A stretch of 12,079 nucleotides of DNA from an uncultured Coriobacteriaceae bacterium. GTDB taxonomy: Bacteria > Actinomycetota > Coriobacteriia > Coriobacteriales > QAMH01. The translations under genes and the position numbers were made by a program. Below the pieces are notes generated by a model that was not told the origin of the DNA, did not search any database, and was given only the letters and a program-made list of their open reading frames with translations. The DNA is taken from the NCBI GenBank assembly GCA_902796975.1, contig CADBRF010000217.1:1-12079 (forward strand), given 5' to 3'. Positions 6,180-12,079 of this stretch are shown piece after piece. Within the stretch, counting starts at the first letter, position 1, and every line of letters starts with the position of its first letter.

Positions 6180-7952
6180 CTATTCACCATCCTTTGCGAT
6201 GCAGCCAAACGGGCAGGTCTGGACGCACTGGTCGCAGCCAATACACTGCGTTTCGTCGATGACTGCACGCCCATCCTCGTCTTTGCCAATAGCAGGGCAG
6301 CCCAGATTAATGCAGCGGCCACACGCACGGCAGTCGGTGATGGTAGGCACCTGTTCGCGATGGCGGTCGATGAGGCGGCAGGGGGAATGGAACACGATCA
6401 CGAAGAGGCGATCGGATGCCTTGACAGCATCTTTAAGGGCCTTTCTCACCGCCTTGAGATCCTGTGAGTTGACAGAGACCACATCTTCCACACCGAGCGC
6501 ACGGCAGAGATTTTCGATGTTGAGCGGCTTGCCCGCGGGCACATCCAGTGGATTCATGCCCCGCACCTGCTCGGTGAGAGTGACGCCATTGCAGGGGTTG
6601 CCCTGGCAGCCCGTCATAGCGGTCGTGCGGTTATCGAGCACGCAGAGCGTGCCTGCCCCACCGTTATAGACCGTGCCGAGCAGGCTCGTGATACCAGAGT
6701 GCGCAAAGGTGCTGTCGCCGATAACACCAACCACGGGGTGTCCTGTGCGCTCGGGCACTTTTGCGAGTTCCATGCCATGGGCCATGGAGAGCGAAGCTCC
6801 CATGTCAATAGTGGAGTGGACAGCGTTGAGCGGAGCGCTCGCGCCGAGCGTGTAGCAACCGATATCGCCTGTGACCACGGCATGCATATCGCGAAGCGTA
6901 GTGAACACCAGGCGATGGGGGCAGCCAGCGCACAGGGAGGGAAAACGTATAGGCAAGTTCTCGGCAGGTGCCACATGCGCCGGAGCCTCGACGCCAAAAG
7001 CAGCCTTGACCAGCGCAGGGGTGAGCTCGCCTGCCTGCGGAAGAGACCCACAGGGAGGAACATCGAGCTTGATGCCCAGAGCACTCACGTGCACGGCAAA
7101 ATAATCGCATGCCTCTTCGACCACGTACACATGGTCGACAGCAGCGGCAAACTCCGCGAGTTTCTTGGGTGGCAGCGGCCAGGACATGCCCAGCTTGAAC
7201 GTGCTCGCATCGGGAAGAGCCTCGCGCACATGCTGGTAGCAGGCGCCCGAGCAGATGATGCCAATCTCGTTTCCACGCATCTCGACACGGTTCAAATCCG
7301 TGGTCTCCGCAAACTCGATGAGCTGGTCGGTGCGCTCATCTGCTGCCAGACGGCGCGCACGAGCATTTGCGGGAACCATGACGTACTTCGAGGGTGTCGG
7401 CTCGAACGGCTTGAGCCCGGGCTTGTTTGCAGTGTCGCACGTCTCCACAAGCGTCTTGGTGTGGGCAATGCGCATAGACTCGCGCAACATTGCAGGAGTG
7501 TCGAACTGCTCGGAGATATCAAACGCGCGTTGAATGAACTCGTGCGCCTCAGAAGAATCAGCAGGTTCGAGCATGGGAACACGGGCAAAGGCGGCATAGT
7601 TGCGGGAATCCTGCTCGTTCTGGGAAGAGAAAATCGAGGGGTCGTCCGCGCAGAGCAGCACGAGACCACCGTTGACGCCAGCATTGCACACCGACATAAG
7701 CGGGTCTGCTGCAACATTGACCCCAACGTGCTTCATCGTGACAAGGGAGCGGGCACCGCCCATCGCGGACCCGATTGCAACCTCGAGCGCGACCTTCTCG
7801 TTGGGCGCCCACTCGCAATAGACAACATCATGCTTGGAGAGGTTCTCCAGCGTCTCAGTCGATGGCGTGCCGGGGTAGCCAACCCCGATCTCGACGCCGC
7901 ACTCCCAAGCACCCTGGGCAATTGCCTCATTGCCGCTCAGTAGTTCTTTCAT
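6180..7952 (-). CDS. iorA: Indolepyruvate ferredoxin oxidoreductase, alpha subunit
   Basis: The large catalytic subunit (590 residues, the usual length), which binds thiamine diphosphate and two [4Fe-4S] clusters. The N-terminal pyrimidine-binding domain starts MKELLSGNEAIAQGAWECG and contains GYPGTPSTE. The ThDP diphosphate/Mg2+ region is GDIGCYTLG (about 362-370) and GDSTFAHSGI...DNRTTAMTG (about 412-448). The C-terminal ferredoxin-like domain has Cys541-544-547-552 and Cys570-573-576-580, each last Cys followed by Pro, so both clusters look intact. An extra LCAGCPHR motif lies near 340. GTG (7955) and ATG (7952) are adjacent candidates. AAGGGG at 7958-7963 is 5 nt from the ATG and 2 nt from the GTG, so the ATG was chosen. 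The gene follows the acyl-CoA ligase closely and is followed by iorB after 2 bp. In amino-acid-fermenting anaerobes it serves breakdown of Trp, Phe and Tyr. Confidence 0.96.
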   Translation of the reverse strand: MKELLSGNEAIAQGAWECGVEIGVGYPGTPSTETLENLSKHDVVYCEWAPNEKVALEVAIGSAMGGARSLVTMKHVGVNVAADPLMSVCNAGVNGGLVLLCADDPSIFSSQNEQDSRNYAAFARVPMLEPADSSEAHEFIQRAFDISEQFDTPAMLRESMRIAHTKTLVETCDTANKPGLKPFEPTPSKYVMVPANARARRLAADERTDQLIEFAETTDLNRVEMRGNEIGIICSGACYQHVREALPDASTFKLGMSWPLPPKKLAEFAAAVDHVYVVEEACDYFAVHVSALGIKLDVPPCGSLPQAGELTPALVKAAFGVEAPAHVAPAENLPIRFPSLCAGCPHRLVFTTLRDMHAVVTGDIGCYTLGASAPLNAVHSTIDMGASLSMAHGMELAKVPERTGHPVVGVIGDSTFAHSGITSLLGTVYNGGAGTLCVLDNRTTAMTGCQGNPCNGVTLTEQVRGMNPLDVPAGKPLNIENLCRALGVEDVVSVNSQDLKAVRKALKDAVKASDRLFVIVFHSPCRLIDRHREQVPTITDCRACGRCINLGCPAIGKDEDGRAVIDETQCIGCDQCVQTCPFGCIAKDGE

Positions 7953-7957
7953 CACGT

Positions 7958-7963
7958 CCCCTT
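7958..7963 (-). promoter_or_regulatory. Ribosome binding site that sets the iorA start
   Basis: AAGGGG on the minus strand is 5 nt from the ATG at 7952 and only 2 nt from the in-frame GTG at 7955, which argues for the ATG. Confidence 0.6.
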
Positions 7964-7997
7964 CCGTGCTTTCTCTCCAATGCCGCCAGTACTCGCC

Positions 7998-9632
<1,635 letters not shown>

Positions 9633-9640
9633 GGGTTTCA

Positions 9641-9648
9641 CCCTTTCC
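9641..9648 (-). promoter_or_regulatory. Ribosome binding site of the acyl-CoA ligase
   Basis: GGAAAGGG on the minus strand lies 8 nt before the GTG at 9632-9630. The upstream TTG at 9650 has no matching purine-rich stretch and overlaps this site. Confidence 0.5.
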
Positions 9649-9683
9649 AAAACTCAATTGAAAAAATGCCGTCACGAAAAACA

Positions 9684-9701
9684 CATATTCTATAGTGTAT
9701 G
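9684..9701 (-). promoter_or_regulatory. Possible promoter -10 region and operator of the ligase-ior operon
   Basis: The 18-bp sequence catattctatagtgtatg is an imperfect palindrome (7 of 9 pairs) and contains the minus-strand -10-like elements TATAGA and TAGAAT. It lies about 52 bp before the ligase start and downstream of the FHA gene terminator, where a promoter is expected. A good -35 box at 17 bp is not seen (TGCGAT at best), so an activator or a weak promoter is possible. Low confidence. Confidence 0.3.
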
Positions 9702-9766
9702 ACAGCCGTGCATCGCAGCGTTGTCGCAATCGTACGGAGAGCCTTTCTCGTGTTGCCTACGGCAAG

Positions 9767-9799
9767 AAAAAAGGCACCCCGAACCACATTCGGGGTGCC
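9767..9799 (-). terminator. Intrinsic terminator of the zinc-ribbon/FHA gene
   Basis: On the minus strand GGCACCCCGAA and TTCGGGGTGCC form a perfect 11-bp GC-rich stem (9789-9799 with 9773-9783) around a 5-nt loop. Six T (9772-9767) follow directly. It lies 25 nt after the TAA of the FHA gene and separates it from the ligase-ior operon. Confidence 0.95.
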
Positions 9800-9824
9800 C
9801 AGGTTTCATAAGCGCCGAGGCGAT

Positions 9825-10271
9825 TTAAGCGTTGAGCTGCTTGAAGACCATATCGAAGGTGCCTATCTGGACATGAGTTCCCGGGAGGAGCAGCGCCTCG
9901 TCAACGACCTTGCCATCAACCCAGGTGCCGTTGAGAGAGCCGGCATCCTTGATGAGCACGCGCGCTCCATCAACTGTGATGGTGGCATGATGACGCGAAA
10001 CTGTCATATTGCTGAGGAACACATCACACGAGGGGTCGCGCCCGAGTGTAAAGGTTCCCTGGCCCAGTACGAAGTCCTCGCCTGCATAGGGGCCCTTGAC
10101 CACTTCGAGGGCAGGCACTGCCCCACTATCCACAACGGGTGCAGGTGGTTCTGCGCTGACCGGTGTGAACGTCTGCGTCGCGCCGATTAGCTTGAACCCG
10201 CAGCGGGGGCATGCTCCCGTACCAGCAGGAATCTTCTCATTGCATACTGGGCATACGATTGCCGCACTCAT
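9825..10271 (-). CDS. Zinc-ribbon and FHA-domain protein, GarA-like
   Basis: A 148-residue soluble signalling protein. The N-terminus is a zinc ribbon (Cys7-x2-Cys10-x10-Cys21-x2-Cys24). A short linker with TQTFTP (32-37) and a Pro/Ala-rich stretch leads to a forkhead-associated domain (about 53-146), which binds phosphothreonine peptides. Its binding residues are all there: GRDPSCDVFL (77-86), SRHHA (92-96) and GSLNGTWVDG (111-120). The FHA domain reads like mycobacterial GarA, which is controlled by Ser/Thr kinases and regulates glutamate metabolism, but GarA has an acidic N-terminus with an ETTS motif and no zinc ribbon. A partner kinase is not in the window. The frame extends to TTG 10286, but AAGGAG (10277-10282) stands 5 nt before the ATG at 10271, so that start was chosen. 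The gene is closed by the terminator at 9767-9799. Confidence 0.93.
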   Translation of the reverse strand: MSAAIVCPVCNEKIPAGTGACPRCGFKLIGATQTFTPVSAEPPAPVVDSGAVPALEVVKGPYAGEDFVLGQGTFTLGRDPSCDVFLSNMTVSRHHATITVDGARVLIKDAGSLNGTWVDGKVVDEALLLPGTHVQIGTFDMVFKQLNA

Positions 10272-10276
10272 GCAGT

Positions 10277-10282
10277 CTCCTT
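10277..10282 (-). promoter_or_regulatory. Ribosome binding site of the FHA gene
   Basis: AAGGAG on the minus strand with 5 nt to the ATG at 10271. It overlaps the longer frame's TTG codon region and therefore rules for the shorter protein. Confidence 0.85.
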
Positions 10283-10292
10283 CCAAACTCTA

Positions 10293-10315
10293 GCAGCGTA
10301 GAACTTGCCCGCTGC
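10293..10315 (-). repeat. Small hairpin in the FHA gene leader
   Basis: GCAGCG (10293-10298) and CGCTGC (10310-10315) form a 6-bp GC-rich stem with an 11-nt loop about 20 nt before the FHA start codon. The T-run lies on the wrong side for a minus-strand terminator. It may be chance or a leader structure. Confidence 0.25.
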
Positions 10316-10357
10316 GAAAAATAACTACTGAGAAACGCTATCCAGCACCACCCTTTA

Positions 10358-10410
10358 TAGCATCTTCTGTTACCCACTTACAGAATGGTTGCCAAGGCGG
10401 GAAGATGCTA
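10358..10410 (-). repeat. 10-bp inverted repeat at the 3' end of dacA
   Basis: TAGCATCTTC (10358-10367) and GAAGATGCTA (10401-10410) are perfect reverse complements with 33 bp between them; the right arm contains the dacA TAG stop codon. A competing 6-bp pair (TTCTGT 10365-10370 with ACAGAA 10380-10385) shares part of the left arm. No T-run follows on the minus strand. It may act as a non-canonical 3' end structure of the dacA transcript. No other dacA terminator is visible before the FHA gene. Confidence 0.4.
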
Positions 10411-11766
10411 AAGAGTTGCCTGATTCACCTCGATAATATCTTCGTTCAGCTCATCGACCAGATTGCTGGGAACATTGCTACCTGAGCCGTCTTTCTTGTC
10501 GCGTTCGACCGTTACCGTCTGTGCATAGAGAGCGCTCTTCGCAACGCATGGGTCACCCGAAGCAAGCCCTATTAGCCTTCTGAAGTGCGTCCAAACCGAT
10601 TCGAGCCCCGTGGGAGCGCGAACAGTTTTTTTAGCAACAAGCGCCGTATTGACAATGACCTGTTCGCCCTGGCGCCAGGTAACCGAGCCGATGGTATCTC
10701 CCTCATGCACGCCATCCGGCAAGTCGTTGAAATGAACATCGACGGAAATATCACCATCGTAGTCGAGCACGCGCGTAGACACCTCGTCAGAAACGCCAGC
10801 GGGCACCGTGCGATTCACATAGCCGCTCATGGGGACATCCGCCAACGTATCGGAGGACGTTGCCAGCTTAGCGGCTTTGTAATGAGCAAACCCCCAGTTC
10901 AACAGCTTATAGCTGTCGGTGAAACGGTCGATATCCTGGTCGCATCCGAGCACGACAGCATAGAGTTCCACGCCATTGCGCGAGGCGCAGGAGGCGAGGC
11001 ACTCGCCAGCGTTATTGGTGTAGCCCGTCTTGCATCCGATAAGGTCGTCCCAGCAGGTCAGAAGCGAGTTCGTGTTCTTGAACGTGACCTCTTCCCCACC
11101 GAGGGTAAGCGTTGCCGTGCGCATGTTGACGATTTCACGGAAGGTGTCGTTCTTCATGGCGTAACGTGCAATAACGGAGATATCCGCAGCGCTCGAATAG
11201 TGGCCATCGGCATCAAGCCCATGCGGGTTTGCGTAGTGGGTGTTCTTGAGCCCCATGTCGGTGACTTTATCGTTCATCATGGCGACAAAGGAATCAACGT
11301 CTCCACCCACATTCTCGGCAATTGCCACGGCCGCATCGTTGCCAGAGTGGACGAGCAAACACACGAGCAAATCTCGCAGGGACACCTTCATGCCCGCCTT
11401 AAGGCCGGCAGTGGATTCCCCGACGCTCGCAGCGTTCTCCGACACCGTGCAGACAGTATCAAGGTCAGCATTCTCGAGCGCCACGATGGCAGTCGTCATC
11501 TTGGTGATGGAAGCCATAGCGGATTGGGTGTCTGCCGAGCGCGCCCAGAGCACGTTGCCCTCGTCATCAACAAGGACACCGTATTTGCAGCCAACTGTTG
11601 GAACCTCGGTGATGGTAAGACCGCGGTCGGCAACCGTGGTCGAGCCCACGAGATCTGTGCCGTTGATGACTGCATAGGCATTAGCAGGTACACACCATGA
11701 GAAGACCAGGCATACCGCCAAGACACCAAGCATACGCGTGAGGCGCGACAAAAGCGCGCCCCGCAT
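10408..11766 (-). CDS. dacA: D-alanyl-D-alanine carboxypeptidase (S11 family penicillin-binding protein)
   Basis: An exported serine peptidase of 452 residues that removes the terminal D-Ala of peptidoglycan pentapeptides outside the membrane. A signal peptide (1-32) has an Arg-containing start, a hydrophobic core (12-25) and ANAYA before the likely cleavage point. The S11 active-site motifs are intact: SITK with Ser86 and Lys89, SGN (141-143) and KTG (246-248). A beta-rich C-terminal PBP5-type domain follows (about 310-385), then an amphipathic-looking stretch ESVWTHFRRLIGL (389-401) and a charged tail of about 45 residues. The mature part has nine cysteines, many for an exported protein. 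The frame extends to 11895 inside the upstream ACT gene; the ATG at 11766, 28 bp after that gene, precedes the signal peptide directly and was chosen, although no good Shine-Dalgarno is seen. The family is sure; the symbol is by analogy. Confidence 0.93.
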   Translation of the reverse strand: MRGALLSRLTRMLGVLAVCLVFSWCVPANAYAVINGTDLVGSTTVADRGLTITEVPTVGCKYGVLVDDEGNVLWARSADTQSAMASITKMTTAIVALENADLDTVCTVSENAASVGESTAGLKAGMKVSLRDLLVCLLVHSGNDAAVAIAENVGGDVDSFVAMMNDKVTDMGLKNTHYANPHGLDADGHYSSAADISVIARYAMKNDTFREIVNMRTATLTLGGEEVTFKNTNSLLTCWDDLIGCKTGYTNNAGECLASCASRNGVELYAVVLGCDQDIDRFTDSYKLLNWGFAHYKAAKLATSSDTLADVPMSGYVNRTVPAGVSDEVSTRVLDYDGDISVDVHFNDLPDGVHEGDTIGSVTWRQGEQVIVNTALVAKKTVRAPTGLESVWTHFRRLIGLASGDPCVAKSALYAQTVTVERDKKDGSGSNVPSNLVDELNEDIIEVNQATL

Positions 11767-11794
11767 CGTGTTCAGATGATATGTTGCAACACGG

Positions 11795-12079
11795 TTAGCC
11801 AAGCTTGTAGAGCTCCTCGGGCTTGAGAACATGGTAGCCAGCATTCGCGAGAATCTCCTCGGCCCCTTCTGGGGCCTTGAGGGCATCGATGGCACCCGTG
11901 GCGGGTTTGCTGAAGCAGTAGCTGTACTCGATGCTCATCGACGGGTCGGCGGAGAGTGTCTCAAGAAGCTCCGCGAGGCCGCCCGGCCTATCGGGGACTT
12001 CGACGGCAACGATCTTGTTGGTCATCGCCCTGAAGCCAGCTTCAGTGAGCTTTTCCACCGCGAGCTTCGGATCGTCGCA
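11795..12079 (-). CDS. Tandem ACT-domain protein, C-terminal part (5' end outside window)
   Basis: The frame is open through the right edge, giving 94 visible residues. The sequence starts in the end of one ACT domain (DDPKLAVEKLTEAGF) and continues with a second (about IVAVEVPDRPGGLAELLETL to the final HVLKPEELYKLG). The PDRPGGLAE loop is the place where ACT domains bind amino acids. Small two-ACT proteins of about 140 residues are common in anaerobes and often stand next to phenylacetate-CoA ligase or ior genes, where they are thought to sense an amino acid. The start codon is not in the window; the GTG at 12058 is internal. The TAA at 11797-11795 is followed by dacA after 28 bp. Confidence 0.9.
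   Translation of the reverse strand, partial: CDDPKLAVEKLTEAGFRAMTNKIVAVEVPDRPGGLAELLETLSADPSMSIEYSYCFSKPATGAIDALKAPEGAEEILANAGYHVLKPEELYKLG

Noticed and set aside
5515..6669. Open frame of 384 codons on the plus strand
   Set aside because: Runs antisense across the foldase start, iorB and the end of iorA, and matches no domain.
6699..7943. Open frame of 414 codons on the plus strand
   Set aside because: Antisense shadow of iorA; the translation is rich in Arg, His and Cys with no family signature.
10585..11700. Open frame of 371 codons on the plus strand
   Set aside because: Antisense to dacA, which has all S11 active-site motifs.
11767..11895. N-terminal extension of dacA by 43 codons
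   Set aside because: It would overlap the ACT gene coding region and place a hydrophilic segment before a normal signal peptide.

Overview
The window reads as chromosomal DNA of an anaerobic, amino-acid-using actinobacterium, most likely of class Coriobacteriia (Eggerthellaceae or a relative). This is an inference from content: a ferredoxin-dependent indolepyruvate oxidoreductase next to an acyl-CoA ligase, a fumarate-reductase-type flavoprotein, an FHA protein resembling mycobacterial GarA, moderately GC-rich composition by eye, and tightly packed genes. No rRNA, tRNA, CRISPR array or transposase gene was seen.

Layout. Two plus-strand genes occupy the left end: the C-terminal part of an M20-type amidohydrolase (cut by the window edge) and a TIM-barrel-like protein of unknown function. 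Everything else is on the minus strand and is transcribed right to left. In transcription order this is: the C-terminal part of a tandem ACT-domain protein (cut by the right edge), a secreted D-alanyl-D-alanine carboxypeptidase, a zinc-ribbon/FHA signalling protein closed by a strong intrinsic terminator, an AMP-forming acyl-CoA ligase, iorA, iorB, a SurA/PrsA-like foldase lipoprotein, glutamyl-Q tRNA(Asp) synthetase, and a flavoprotein of the fumarate reductase/FAD_binding_2 group. The flavoprotein converges with the plus-strand pair at about 1.6-1.7 kb.

How the genes fit together. The ligase, iorA and iorB form a probable arylpyruvate/2-oxoacid module: IorAB decarboxylates an arylpyruvate from aromatic amino acid transamination to an aryl-acetyl-CoA and reduces ferredoxin, and the ligase can link the free acid and its CoA thioester. 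The lipoprotein foldase and gluQ follow with 29-bp and 1-bp-overlap junctions and are probably co-transcribed. The ACT-dacA pair and the FHA gene are cell-envelope and signalling functions upstream of this operon.

The least ordinary parts are non-coding. The space between gluQ and the flavoprotein gene is a 179-bp, hairpin-rich segment bounded by 15-bp near-perfect inverted repeats and CATG on both sides. It looks like a small non-autonomous insertion (MITE-like) whose edge forms part of the gluQ stop codon. The FHA protein is also notable: a GarA-like phosphopeptide-binding domain behind a zinc ribbon and a short Thr-rich linker. No complete new multi-gene system could be demonstrated.
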